Source: Demequina sp. NBRC 110055 (GTDB lineage Bacteria; Actinomycetota; Actinomycetes; Actinomycetales; Demequinaceae). From it: DNA of 64,000 nt. Location of the stretch: NCBI RefSeq assembly GCF_002090135.1, contig NZ_BBRL01000004.1, positions 1 to 64,000 on the forward strand. Reading direction: 5' to 3'. The position numbers and the translations under genes are program-made. Under the pieces are notes generated by a model, which saw nothing but the letters and a program-made list of their open reading frames with translations, was not told where the DNA came from and searched no databases. Position 1 is the stretch's first letter. Each line of letters starts with the position of its first letter. Shown piece by piece: positions 1-8,141 of the stretch.

Positions 1-99
1 CCGCAGGTGGACTCTTGACCAGGTGCGTCGACATCGTCGAGGTGGTGACCCGCGATCCGATACCGCGACTGATAACGTTGGCACCGGCTTACGAGGGGG

Positions 100-1278
100 A
101 TGACTATGGCCGCGCGTCAGGATCGAGAAACACCGGGACGCCACGGCGCCCGCGCGAGGCGCTTCGGCGTGTCCGCGCTCGTCGCGGCATTGGTCGCGGC
201 GGTGACGATGACGACTGCCGCGCCCGCAGCACACGCGGCACTTCAGTTCCCTGACGTGCCTCCCTCGCACCAGTTCGCGACGGAGATCGATTGGCTCGCT
301 CAGCAACACATCACGACGGGCTACTCTGACGGCGACTTTCGCCCGCGCGATCACATCACTCGCGAAGCGTTCGCCGCGTTTGTGTACCGGCTTGCGGGAG
401 AGCCGTACCCGGACCGCACCGCCCTTCCCTGGTGGCGGGATGTGCCTACTGGCCATCAGTTCTTCCGCGAGATCTGGTGGGTGAGTGAGGCGGGAATCAC
501 GCGCGGGTTCGCTGACGGGTTCTTCCACCCCGACGAAGACATCTCGCGCGAAGCCGTCGCCGCATTCCTGTACCGCTTCGAGGGCAGCCCGCGGTTCACT
601 GCGCCCGCACGTTCGCCTTTCTCCGACGTGAAGCCAAGCGCGAAGTTCTATAAAGAGATCACGTGGCTCGCGAGCACAGGCATGACGACCGGGTTCGCGG
701 ACGGCACATTCCGCCCCACTGCCGCTGTCACGCGAGAGGCGGTGGCGGCGTTCATGTACCGGGGATACGCCGTCATGCCGCACGACGGCTTCTACGCCGT
801 GGGGACGGGCCGCGGCGAGGTCGCCCCCGGCATCTACACCACATCGCCCCGCAGCGGAGGCGAGTGCGTGTGGGAGCACCGCGATGTACCTGCAAGCGAC
901 CACCGCCCCGCGGGAACCTCTAGTTGGGCTGCGAGCGACTTCGGTCCATCCATCGTTGAAATCACCTCCGCCGACACGTCCTTCTCAACGGACGGCTGCA
1001 CACCATGGAGAGAACTGCGCGTCACCAACCCCCACGGGGAGAGCTTTGGCCGCGGCGATCACCTCGTGGGATACGACATCGGACCCGGCGTCTATACCGC
1101 GCCCGGTGGCAGCAACTGCGTGTGGGTAACCTACGCCAATTTCCGCGATGCTCCGGATTCCGAGCTTCACGACGGTGCGGGCCGCTCTCCGAAGGTCATC
1201 GTGACCGACGGCATCTGGTCCCGAGGATGCGGAACGTGGACATGGTCTCAGGACGTCGGAGCGATCCCCCGAAGCTAA
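100..1278 (+). CDS. Exported SLH-repeat surface protein with tandem C-terminal modules
   Basis: Probably a wall-attached surface protein of 392 residues. A long Arg-rich n-region, a hydrophobic core at about 23-40 and an AHA-A site near residue 46 form a signal peptide. Three SLH-type repeats follow at about 47-100, 111-164 and 174-223; each has an FxDV/WRDV opening, a GxxxGxxDGxFxP middle and a TREA or SREA signature in place of the classical TRAE. The C-terminal half carries two related units (about 232-310 and 335-390), each with PGIY or PGVY followed by a Cys-Val-Trp motif, so each holds a likely disulfide or ligand-binding fold of unknown role. Known SLH domains bind pyruvylated wall polymers, and two pyruvyl transferases lie about 10 kb away. 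The ATG is preceded closely by GAGGGGG. The 3' end overlaps the convergent next gene by four bases. Confidence 0.85.
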   Translation: MTMAARQDRETPGRHGARARRFGVSALVAALVAAVTMTTAAPAAHAALQFPDVPPSHQFATEIDWLAQQHITTGYSDGDFRPRDHITREAFAAFVYRLAGEPYPDRTALPWWRDVPTGHQFFREIWWVSEAGITRGFADGFFHPDEDISREAVAAFLYRFEGSPRFTAPARSPFSDVKPSAKFYKEITWLASTGMTTGFADGTFRPTAAVTREAVAAFMYRGYAVMPHDGFYAVGTGRGEVAPGIYTTSPRSGGECVWEHRDVPASDHRPAGTSSWAASDFGPSIVEITSADTSFSTDGCTPWRELRVTNPHGESFGRGDHLVGYDIGPGVYTAPGGSNCVWVTYANFRDAPDSELHDGAGRSPKVIVTDGIWSRGCGTWTWSQDVGAIPRS

Positions 1279-2162
1279 ACCACCAACAATCGCCCCTTGC
1301 GAGCGATATAGAACACCGTCCTCCAGGACATCCTCTTCTGGTCCCGCGGGCACGAGCGCCACCCTTCACGGAACCCGCCAAACCACGGCCGCAGCCCATG
1401 GAATCGCGGCACCGACCGCGCCACCTGCGCCAGGGCCCACACGGACGCGTACACCACCGACAAAGGAGCCGGCAGGTTGCGCCGCGCCACCCACACGCGA
1501 TTGCGCGCGGACAGTCGGTAGTAGTCCGCGTGACGGGTGGGCTTCTTGACGGGGTGGTAGATGCGCAGCTCGGGGTCGTAGATGACCTTCTTGCGCTGCT
1601 CCCATACGCGCCAGGCGAGTTCAATGCCCTCGTGCGCGTAGAAGAAGTCTCCGGGCCACATCCCCGCCGCTACCAGCACGTCGCGCCGGATCGCCACCGC
1701 GCCTTCCCACAGGGAGAACGCCGCAAACGGCGCGTCGACGGGGCGCGATCCCAGCCGCGGCACCCAGCGCGACGGTGAGCCCTTGCCCTTCGGGTCAAAC
1801 ACCCGCCCCTGCAACGCGCCCAGCCCGCGGTCGTCCTCGAAACGCGAGAGCACCTCGGACAGGAAGTCGTCGTCGACCACCTCGGCGTCGTCGTCGAGGA
1901 AGAAGATCAGTTCGCCGTCCACGTGGGACACGCCCGCGTTGCGACCCGCGGGGATACCGAGGTTCTCGGGCAGGGCCAGCGTGCGCACCACCGAGGGCAG
2001 CTTCTCGAAGGATGCGGGGTCCCATCCGTTGCCGACCACCAGAATGTCCGTGGTCACGTCGCGCTGCTTGAGCACGGACTCGATGGCTCGAACCAGCCGC
2101 TTGCGCCGCTTGCCCATCGTGAGAATCACGACGCCAAAGTCGGGCGCGGCGGGAGAAGGCAT
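1275..2162 (-). CDS. Family 2 glycosyltransferase
   Basis: GT-A fold glycosyltransferase of 295 residues, expected to act in the cytoplasm and move a sugar from a nucleotide donor onto a surface glycan or lipid carrier. The N-terminus has the GT2 opening VVILTMGKRRKRL, a VVGNGW strand, a FLDDDAE metal/nucleotide motif at about residue 90, and a later HEGIELAWR segment typical of rhamnosyl- or galactosyl-transferase relatives. No membrane segment or signal is visible. Acceptor and sugar cannot be deduced. It follows nagA by 51 bases but probably has its own promoter, because a TACACT box sits seven bases before the ATG and there is no Shine-Dalgarno. It is separate from the large glycopolymer island but could serve the same polymer. 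Confidence 0.85.
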   Translation of the reverse strand: MPSPAAPDFGVVILTMGKRRKRLVRAIESVLKQRDVTTDILVVGNGWDPASFEKLPSVVRTLALPENLGIPAGRNAGVSHVDGELIFFLDDDAEVVDDDFLSEVLSRFEDDRGLGALQGRVFDPKGKGSPSRWVPRLGSRPVDAPFAAFSLWEGAVAIRRDVLVAAGMWPGDFFYAHEGIELAWRVWEQRKKVIYDPELRIYHPVKKPTRHADYYRLSARNRVWVARRNLPAPLSVVYASVWALAQVARSVPRFHGLRPWFGGFREGWRSCPRDQKRMSWRTVFYIARKGRLLVV

Positions 2163-2169
2163 AAGGAGA

Positions 2170-2175
2170 AGTGTA
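2170..2175 (-). promoter_or_regulatory. Candidate -10 box for a leaderless GT2 transcript
   Basis: On the minus strand TACACT lies seven bases upstream of the GT2 ATG. The bases between read as a CT-rich stretch, the opposite of a ribosome binding site. That spacing would put the transcription start at or next to the start codon. No convincing -35 box was seen. Confidence 0.4.
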
Positions 2176-2180
2176 CGGGG

Positions 2181-2199
2181 GGCCGATGCCGTGGCTGGC
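2181..2199 (+). repeat. Copy of recurrent GGCCGATGCCGTGGC oligomer, intergenic
   Basis: The short gap between nagA and the GT2 gene is occupied by GGCCGATGCCGTGGCTGGC. Near-identical strings recur in coding and non-coding places elsewhere in the window, for example near 12357, 30581, 37289, 39730 and 63153, and as the complement near 5140, 32946, 38180 and 62025. Confidence 0.55.
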
Positions 2200-2213
2200 T
2201 TTTCGCCCGGCCG

Positions 2214-3089
2214 TCAGTCCAGCCCGAGCAGGGCTCGGGGGATGGCCGATGCCGCAGCCTCCGCCTCCCTACGGGGCACCCCCGCCGTGACGCACACCTC
2301 CACGGCGCGCGCGAGGGTGAGCGTCGAACCCGCAATCGTGTCCGTCCCGGCGAGCACCGCCTTGCCGTCGCGCACCTCGACGTCGAGCGAGCCCAGCACG
2401 TACGAGCCGTCGGCCGCGCAGGCGGCCGCCATCGCATCGGTCACCAACACGACGCGGCCGGGCGCGGCACGGAACACCGCCGCGATCAAAGCCGGGTCGA
2501 CGTGGATACCGTCCGCGATGAGCTCGATGAACACGCGCTCGTCGTCCAGCGCCGCCCCCACGGGACCGATCTCGCGGCCCACGATCCCCCGCATCGCGTT
2601 GAACCCATGGGTGAGGAGCGTCGCACCCCTGTCGAACGCTGCCCGGGAAAGCGCGGCATCGGCCTCCGTGTGTCCCACCGCGACAATGACGCCGGCCTCG
2701 GCGAAGCGCTCGATGGCGTCGAGCGCGCCGGGGAGCTCGGGCGCGATGGTGATCTGGCGGATGATGCCGTCACCGTCCTCGAGGAGCCGCGAGACGGCGA
2801 CCTCAGATGGATCGATGAGGTTCTCCGGCGCGTGCGCGCCCTTGCGCGCCGGCGACAGGAACGGCCCCTCGAGGTGGACGCCCAGGAGGGAGGAATCGGC
2901 GTCCATGGCCTGACGCACCACGTCCATCGCATGCGCGGTCACATCGAGCGGCAGCGACACGAGCGAGGCCACCATCGCCGAGGTCCCCGCCGCGCGGTGA
3001 GCCGCCGCGGCGACGAGGGTGCCCTCGACCGTCTCGCCAAACGAGTGCCCTCCACCGCCGTGGCCGTGCAGATCCGTCAGCATCACCAT
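2214..3089 (-). CDS. nagA: N-acetylglucosamine-6-phosphate deacetylase, compact form
   Basis: Amidohydrolase that removes acetate from GlcNAc-6-phosphate, giving glucosamine-6-phosphate for NagB. The TIM-barrel core is recognisable: DLHGHGGGG at 6-14, the metal-ligand glutamate in HLEGP (72-76), metal histidines in VGHT (H140) and LTHGFNAM (H161), IADGIH at 191-196 and the catalytic aspartate in VTDAM (D218). At 291 residues it is far shorter than the usual 380 or so. The N-terminal beta-sandwich strands (roughly 50 residues) and the C-terminal strand segment are absent, yet the nagB stop lies only nine bases upstream, so no room exists for a longer start. It is the last gene of the operon. 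Active-site conservation suggests function, but this needs testing. Confidence 0.85.
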   Translation of the reverse strand: MVMLTDLHGHGGGGHSFGETVEGTLVAAAAHRAAGTSAMVASLVSLPLDVTAHAMDVVRQAMDADSSLLGVHLEGPFLSPARKGAHAPENLIDPSEVAVSRLLEDGDGIIRQITIAPELPGALDAIERFAEAGVIVAVGHTEADAALSRAAFDRGATLLTHGFNAMRGIVGREIGPVGAALDDERVFIELIADGIHVDPALIAAVFRAAPGRVVLVTDAMAAACAADGSYVLGSLDVEVRDGKAVLAGTDTIAGSTLTLARAVEVCVTAGVPRREAEAAASAIPRALLGLD

Positions 3090-3098
3090 GAGACGACC

Positions 3099-3881
3099 CT
3101 AGAGGTGCTGCCAGGCGGGCTTGTGGGCCTGCGCGTACCGGTAGTAGTCGGCGTGGGCCAGCGCGGAAGCGGCCGCCTCGTCGACGACCACCGTCACGTG
3201 GGGGTGCAGCTGGATCGCCGAGCCCGGCATCCCCGCACTCACGGGCCCCTCGACCGAGGCCGCGAGCGCCTCCGCCTTGCCCGCCCCGAACGCGAGCAAC
3301 ACCAGGTGGCGCGCGCGCAGAATGGTCCCGAGGCCCTGCGTCACGCAGTGGATCGGCACCTCGTCGAGCGAGTCGAAGAAGCGCGCGTTGTCGAGCCGGG
3401 TCTGCTCCGTGAGCGTCTTGACGCGGGTCAGCGAACCGAACGACGATCCGGGCTCGTTGAACGCGATATGCCCGTCGGTGCCGATGCCCAAGAGCTGCAG
3501 GTCCACACCGCCATGCGACGTCAGCGCCTCCTCGTAACGCGCGCCGGCGGTCGCCACGTCAGACCCCGTGCCGTCCGGCACGTGCACCAACGCGGGGTCG
3601 AGCCCGAGCGGCTCCGTGACCTCGCGCGCGATCACCGAGTGATAGCTCTCGGGGTGGGCCACGTCGATGCCGACATACTCGTCCAGCGCAAAGGCGCTCA
3701 CCCGGGAGAAATCCAGGCCGTCGGCGGCGTGGCCAGCGAGTGCGCGGTACACGGGCAGCGGGGTGGACCCGGTCGCGACGCCCAACGTGAAGGTGGGTTC
3801 GGCCGCGACCCGCCCCGCGATGTGGTCGGCGACCAGTGCACCGGCCGCCTCAGGCGATTCGACAATGAGCACTTCAGCCAT
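3099..3881 (-). CDS. nagB: Glucosamine-6-phosphate deaminase
   Basis: Converts glucosamine-6-phosphate to fructose-6-phosphate and ammonia, joining amino-sugar use to glycolysis. The 260-residue length is normal for the family. Visible landmarks are the phosphate loop GVATGSTP (34-41), LDEYVG (66-71) with the catalytic aspartate, and LGIGTDGHIAFNEPG (131-145) carrying the catalytic Asp/His. A VTQGLGTIL segment that contacts substrate or effector follows. The start overlaps the end of the ROK kinase by eight bases, and nagA begins nine bases downstream, so the three are co-translated. Cytoplasmic and soluble. Confidence 0.95.
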   Translation of the reverse strand: MAEVLIVESPEAAGALVADHIAGRVAAEPTFTLGVATGSTPLPVYRALAGHAADGLDFSRVSAFALDEYVGIDVAHPESYHSVIAREVTEPLGLDPALVHVPDGTGSDVATAGARYEEALTSHGGVDLQLLGIGTDGHIAFNEPGSSFGSLTRVKTLTEQTRLDNARFFDSLDEVPIHCVTQGLGTILRARHLVLLAFGAGKAEALAASVEGPVSAGMPGSAIQLHPHVTVVVDEAAASALAHADYYRYAQAHKPAWQHL

Positions 3882-4779
3882 GGGTCACTCCCAGCAGCGC
3901 CGCGCCGATGGCTGCGACGGGTCGATGTCCTTCAAGAATGCGCGTGCGCTGCGCGAGCTCGAGCGAGGCGAGGAAGCGCGAGCCCTCGGCCCACTCGCGC
4001 AGCACACCGGCGGTGCCATCGAGCAGGGCGTCGCCCATGCCGGTGAGGCCGCCACCCACGATGACCTCCTCGACGTCGTACGCCAGCACCAGCACACGAA
4101 TCGCGTGGGCCACGCCGAAGAACAGCCCCGCTCGGATCTCCTGCGCGCGCGGGTCGCCCTTCGCCGCGAGCGCCATCACCTCCCGAGCCTCCACGGTCGG
4201 GTCGCCCCACTGGCGCACAATCCCCGAGCCGGACGCGTACGTCTCGAGCCCACCGGGATTGCCCTCGCCATCCAGCGGTCCAGCCGGATCGATCGAAATG
4301 TGGCCTACCTCGCCCGAGGTTCCACGGGCACCCCGCCACAGCTGACCGTCGAGGATGATCCCCGCAGCGAGCCCGGTTCCGAGGTTGAGGTAGGCGACCG
4401 AGCGTGCGTCGGTCCCGACCAGGCGCCACGCGCCCACGGCCGCGGCATTGACGTCGTTCTCGACCTGCACGGGCCGACCCCACACGTCAGCCAGGGCGGC
4501 GGCGAGGTCGATCTCGTCGAGGTCGAGGTTCAGCGCGTGACGGACCACTCCCCCGCTCACCGCGCCGGGGATGCCCACACCCACGCTCAGCGTGTCGGCG
4601 ACGTCGACCGCGCACTTGCGGGCGACCACCTCGACGGCGGCCTGCGCGGAGCGCACCACACCGGCCGGACCCTTCTCGACCGGCACGCGGTGGCGATGCA
4701 GCACCTGCAGGCGCTCGTCCACGGCGATCGCGTCGACCTTGGTGCCGCCGATGTCGACGCCGATGCGCACGCCGCTCAT
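3874..4779 (-). CDS. ROK-family sugar kinase, probably N-acetylglucosamine kinase
   Basis: ATP-dependent sugar kinase of 301 residues. It has the phosphate loop DIGGTK (9-14), the catalytic segment END (107-109, with D109 as base), NLGTGLAAG (132-140) and the substrate loop GEVGH (156-160). In this operon the logical substrate is GlcNAc released by the GH3 enzyme, giving GlcNAc-6-phosphate for NagA. The usual ROK zinc knuckle (CxCGxxGCxE) is absent: the corresponding loop at about 171-180 is Gly/Pro-rich without cysteine. It overlaps the GH3 gene by four bases and nagB by eight. Glucokinase or another hexosamine kinase remains possible. Confidence 0.85.
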   Translation of the reverse strand: MSGVRIGVDIGGTKVDAIAVDERLQVLHRHRVPVEKGPAGVVRSAQAAVEVVARKCAVDVADTLSVGVGIPGAVSGGVVRHALNLDLDEIDLAAALADVWGRPVQVENDVNAAAVGAWRLVGTDARSVAYLNLGTGLAAGIILDGQLWRGARGTSGEVGHISIDPAGPLDGEGNPGGLETYASGSGIVRQWGDPTVEAREVMALAAKGDPRAQEIRAGLFFGVAHAIRVLVLAYDVEEVIVGGGLTGMGDALLDGTAGVLREWAEGSRFLASLELAQRTRILEGHRPVAAIGAALLGVTHG

Positions 4780-6212
4780 GCGAGCACCTCAATGAGGGCC
4801 TGGCCGGCAAAGCGCGAGGCTCCGAAGGTCGCAATGTCGGCATAGGGCGCTGTGAGGTCGGGCCACCCCATGTCGACAACGATGGGGTCGAATCGACGAA
4901 GCGCGTCGATGGCCTCGCGTGCCCACGCGTGGCGGTGGTTGTCCTTGCCCACCACGATCACGGTCTGTTTCGGCGCCGGGCTCCACGAGCCGAGCCCACT
5001 GTCAGGCGAGACCACGGCATCGGCCGTCACGCCGCTCGCAAACGGACCCCACGGCGAGGGTCCTACCGCGATATTGGCGGCCGGCTCGAGCCTCACCCAC
5101 GCCACGTCACCCGGTGTCACCTGGGAGAGCCGGGCGGCCACGGCATCGGCCATCTGGAAGCCGGCCCTGAGGGCCGTGGTGTCGAGCCCGGGGATCGCTC
5201 CGCGAGTGAGATGTGCGGGAACCTCGGGCGCGTCGAGGGTCGTATCCACCAGACGGCCGATGCGACGGCTGGCATCCTGAAGTCGCTCGCCCGACAGCGT
5301 GCCCGCCTCGAGCGCGGCCTCGATGGCCGCGACGATCTCGCTCATCTGGGCATCGGTGTTCTTAGTGCCGATGCACAGCAGGTCGCAGCCGGCCGCGAGC
5401 GCGCGGGCGGCCGCGGCGGGGATGCCGATCTCGCCCGAGGCACCGACCATGTCGAGGGCGTCCGAGACGATCGCGCCGTCGAAGCCCATCTCGCCGCGCA
5501 ACAGATCGGTGAGTATCGCGTGAGAGAAGGTCGCGGGGTTCTCCGCGTCGATCGCGGGCACCATGATGTGCGAGCTCATGAGGCTCGCCACACCGGCGTC
5601 GATCGCCGCCTGGAACGGCAGGAACTCGCGTTCACGCAGGGTCGCAAGGTCCGCATCCACGGTGGGCAGCGACACGTGCGAGTCCTGGGCGGTGTCGCCG
5701 TGGCCCGGGAAGTGCTTCGCGTTCGCGGCCACACCGGTGGATTGCACGCCCTCGGTCCATGCCACGCCGTGGGCTGCGACCAGCTCGGGCGTCGCGCCGA
5801 ACGAGCGCACTCCAATGACGGGGTTGGCGACGTTCGTGTTGATGTCGACGTCGGGCGCGAGGGTGAGGTTCACACCGACCTCGCGCAATTCCCAGCCCAC
5901 CTGGGCGCCCACAGCGCGGGTGATGGCCGGGTCGTCGAGCCGACCCAGCAGGGCGTTGCCGGGGAACGGCGAACCCTGAGCCTGGTAGAGGCGCGAGACG
6001 TCGCCGCCCTCCTCGTCGATCGAGATGACCGCACGCGGGTTGGCCTCACGGATCGCGGCGGTGAGTTCTCTCAGCTGCGACGGCGACTCGACGTTGGTCG
6101 CGAACAGGCACACACCACCCATGCCTTCGCTGAGGCGGCGCGCGACCCACTCGGGAAGCGTCGGTCCCTCGAAGCCGGGCATGAGCACGGCCAGCGGGTT
6201 GACGGCGGTCAT
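4776..6212 (-). CDS. Cytoplasmic GH3 beta-N-acetylhexosaminidase, NagZ-like
   Basis: Glycoside hydrolase family 3 enzyme of 478 residues that should split GlcNAc from a disaccharide such as chitobiose or a muropeptide sugar. The hexosaminidase signature KHFPGHGDT is at 166-174, followed by DSH at 177-179 (the Asp-His acid/base dyad of NagZ enzymes); the nucleophile is D251 in the IVSDALDM motif. There is no signal peptide or lipobox, so it acts after import. The ATG at 6212 overlaps the permease stop in an ATGA junction. An upstream in-frame extension exists but only shadows the permease. A C-terminal domain of about 150 residues beyond the barrel resembles the second domain of two-domain GH3 enzymes. 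Confidence 0.9.
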   Translation of the reverse strand: MTAVNPLAVLMPGFEGPTLPEWVARRLSEGMGGVCLFATNVESPSQLRELTAAIREANPRAVISIDEEGGDVSRLYQAQGSPFPGNALLGRLDDPAITRAVGAQVGWELREVGVNLTLAPDVDINTNVANPVIGVRSFGATPELVAAHGVAWTEGVQSTGVAANAKHFPGHGDTAQDSHVSLPTVDADLATLREREFLPFQAAIDAGVASLMSSHIMVPAIDAENPATFSHAILTDLLRGEMGFDGAIVSDALDMVGASGEIGIPAAAARALAAGCDLLCIGTKNTDAQMSEIVAAIEAALEAGTLSGERLQDASRRIGRLVDTTLDAPEVPAHLTRGAIPGLDTTALRAGFQMADAVAARLSQVTPGDVAWVRLEPAANIAVGPSPWGPFASGVTADAVVSPDSGLGSWSPAPKQTVIVVGKDNHRHAWAREAIDALRRFDPIVVDMGWPDLTAPYADIATFGASRFAGQALIEVLA

Positions 6213-7054
6213 CCCTTCACCGCCCCTCCGACGAGGCCGGAGGTCATCCGGTTCTGCACGATGAGGAAGAAGATGATGACGGGCACCGCAACCAGCACCG
6301 AGCCGGCCATGACCTGGCCCCACTCGATCATGCCGAGCGTCGACGGCTCCGCGAAGCCTCGCAGCCATAGCGGCAAGGTCTCGGAGGAGTCCGAGGTGAG
6401 CAGCACGGAGGCGAGCGCGAATTCGTTCCACACCTGGATGAAGGCGTAGACGCCGGACGCGACCAGGCCGGGCGCCAGCAGCGGGAACGTCACCCGCATG
6501 AACGCGCCGAACCTGGTGCAGCCGTCCACCATCGCGGCCTCCTCGAGGTCGGCGGGAACGCCAGCGACGAAGCCGCGCAGCATCCACACCGTGAACGGGA
6601 TGACGCTCGCGATGTAGATCACCGAGACGCCGATGACCGTGTTGAGCAGGTTGAGCCCCGCGATCATCTTGTACTGCGCGATGAACATGGCCTCGGCCGG
6701 CAGCATCTGCACGATGATGATGGCGAGCACGAAGGACTTGCGGCCGCGGAACTTGAAGCGCGAGATCGCGAGGGCGCCCAGAAAGGCGAAGACGATACAC
6801 ACCACGAGAGACAGCGCCGTGATCATGAGCGACATCCGCATCGCCTGACCAAAGCCCGACGAGCCGTCGAGCACCGCGGAGTAGTTACGCCACGTGCCAC
6901 CAAACGGCAGCCAGGTGGGCTCGAGGGCGGAGATGGTGGGGGCCGACTGGAACGACGAGTTGATCATCCAATAGACCGGGAACGCCCACAGGAGGGCGAC
7001 GGCGAAGATGGCGACGGAGCCGATGCGACGGCCGAGGGAGTGACGGCGGGTCAT
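6209..7054 (-). CDS. ABC sugar transporter permease, MalG type
   Basis: Inner-membrane subunit of a carbohydrate uptake ABC transporter, 281 residues with about six membrane helices. The first is at about 12-31. The EAA loop that docks the ATPase is at about 172-192 (EEAAMVDGC, then a Phe-Pro). It pairs with the MalF-type permease whose stop is two bases upstream, and overlaps the GH3 gene by four bases. No ATPase gene is present in this operon, so a shared MsiK-like ATPase elsewhere probably drives it, as known in actinomycetes. The substrate is inferred from neighbours to be a GlcNAc-containing disaccharide. Confidence 0.92.
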   Translation of the reverse strand: MTRRHSLGRRIGSVAIFAVALLWAFPVYWMINSSFQSAPTISALEPTWLPFGGTWRNYSAVLDGSSGFGQAMRMSLMITALSLVVCIVFAFLGALAISRFKFRGRKSFVLAIIIVQMLPAEAMFIAQYKMIAGLNLLNTVIGVSVIYIASVIPFTVWMLRGFVAGVPADLEEAAMVDGCTRFGAFMRVTFPLLAPGLVASGVYAFIQVWNEFALASVLLTSDSSETLPLWLRGFAEPSTLGMIEWGQVMAGSVLVAVPVIIFFLIVQNRMTSGLVGGAVKG

Positions 7055-7055
7055 C

Positions 7056-8018
7056 TCAGTTGTCCTCCTTGAGCAGTTCGCGCACGTAGAACCAGGACAG
7101 CCCGATGGTGAAGACCATCACGATCATGGCGGCGGCCGCAGCCACGCCGAAGTGTCCCTGGCCAATGCCGAGGCCGTAGATATAGGTGCCCAGCAGGTCG
7201 TACTTATCGCCCGCGGCGCCGAAGCCCTGCAGCAGCTCGATCTGGGCGTACACGCGCAGGTCCCAGATCATCTGCAGGAGCAGCAGGATCACGAGGATAG
7301 GTCGAATGATGGGCAGGGTGATGCGTCGAAGCATCTGGAAGCCGCTGGCACCGTCGAGCTGCGCCGCCTCGGTGACCTCGCCGGACACCTGCGTGAGGCC
7401 CGCGTACACCGACAGGGCGACGAAGGGCACGGCCGCCCACGTGATGATGACCGATGCGACGGCGAAGAAGCTCCACGGGTTGACCAGCCAGTTATGGCCG
7501 ATCATGTCCACGCCGGGCAGGAGGCTGAGGACGTAGTTCAGGACGCCGTTGCGTGAGTCGATGAGCCAGTTCCAGACGGTCATCTGGGCGACGATCGGCA
7601 TGGCCCATGCGAGCAGCATCGCGACCTGGAGGCTCAGTCGCGCCCAGCGGTTGACGGCCTTCATCGCGAGCGCGAGGCCGATGCCGAGCGCCATGGTGAC
7701 GAGGGCGGTGACCGCCATGAAGGCGACGGACTTCAACAAGACGGCCCAGAACTGGGAGCCGGTGAGCAGCTCGACGTAGTTGGCGAGGCCAACCCATTCG
7801 GGGGCCTGGCCGAACTGCTGGGCGAGTCCGTACTCCTTGAAGGAGTTGGTGACCTGCCAGTACAGCGGATAGCCAAGGCCCACCAAAAGAGCCAGGACCG
7901 CGGGGGTCACGAGCAGGTACGGGAGCGCGCGCACGCTGCGCGGCTTGGCGGCGCGGGGTGCGTCGCTGCGCGGCGTGGGCGCGTCGACGACGGCGGGCGC
8001 GGTCGCGGGAGAAGTCAT
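7056..8018 (-). CDS. ABC sugar transporter permease, MalF type
   Basis: Second membrane subunit of the disaccharide transporter, 320 residues. An Ala/Pro-rich cytoplasmic N-terminus of about 30 residues precedes the first helix (about 31-53). The EAA loop is at about 217-237 (TEAAQLDGA, then ITLPI). I chose the ATG at 8018 because it has an AGAGG-like ribosome site and directly precedes the family N-terminus; longer in-frame starts run into the hairpin region. The gene lies 123 bases after the binding-protein gene and is separated from it by a strong stem-loop, so it is probably expressed at a lower level than the binding protein. Confidence 0.92.
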   Translation of the reverse strand: MTSPATAPAVVDAPTPRSDAPRAAKPRSVRALPYLLVTPAVLALLVGLGYPLYWQVTNSFKEYGLAQQFGQAPEWVGLANYVELLTGSQFWAVLLKSVAFMAVTALVTMALGIGLALAMKAVNRWARLSLQVAMLLAWAMPIVAQMTVWNWLIDSRNGVLNYVLSLLPGVDMIGHNWLVNPWSFFAVASVIITWAAVPFVALSVYAGLTQVSGEVTEAAQLDGASGFQMLRRITLPIIRPILVILLLLQMIWDLRVYAQIELLQGFGAAGDKYDLLGTYIYGLGIGQGHFGVAAAAAMIVMVFTIGLSWFYVRELLKEDN

Positions 8019-8069
8019 GAGGGTGCCTCTGAGGTTGAGCTGAGGGGGATGTCCGGGGGCACGGAGCGC

Positions 8070-8110
8070 GCGTGGGCCCGGACGCCAGGGATCGGCGCCC
8101 GGGCCCACGC
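8070..8110 (-). terminator. Intra-operon stem-loop between binding protein and permeases
   Basis: A perfect 12-bp inverted repeat pairs 8070-8081 with 8099-8110. After one mismatch, four more pairs (8083-8086 with 8094-8097) leave a seven-base loop. It lies just after the binding-protein stop, inside the operon. There is no U-tract. In sugar ABC operons such structures stabilise the upstream mRNA or attenuate downstream transcription. Confidence 0.7.
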
Positions 8111-8141
8111 GGATGACGGCAAGCCGTCAGTTGGGGATGTG

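Noticed and set aside
15..254. A 79-codon frame at the left end
   Set aside because: Overlaps the signal-peptide region of the SLH gene in another frame; Arg/Gly-rich with no features.
1923..4046. A 707-codon open frame on the plus strand
   Set aside because: It runs antisense to nagA, nagB and part of the GT2 gene, is Arg/His/Gly-rich and has no domain; a GC-rich shadow.
6213..6800. N-terminal extension of the GH3 protein to 674 residues
   Set aside because: The extension is an Arg-rich shadow of the permease; the ATGA-coupled start at 6212 fits the GH3 family.
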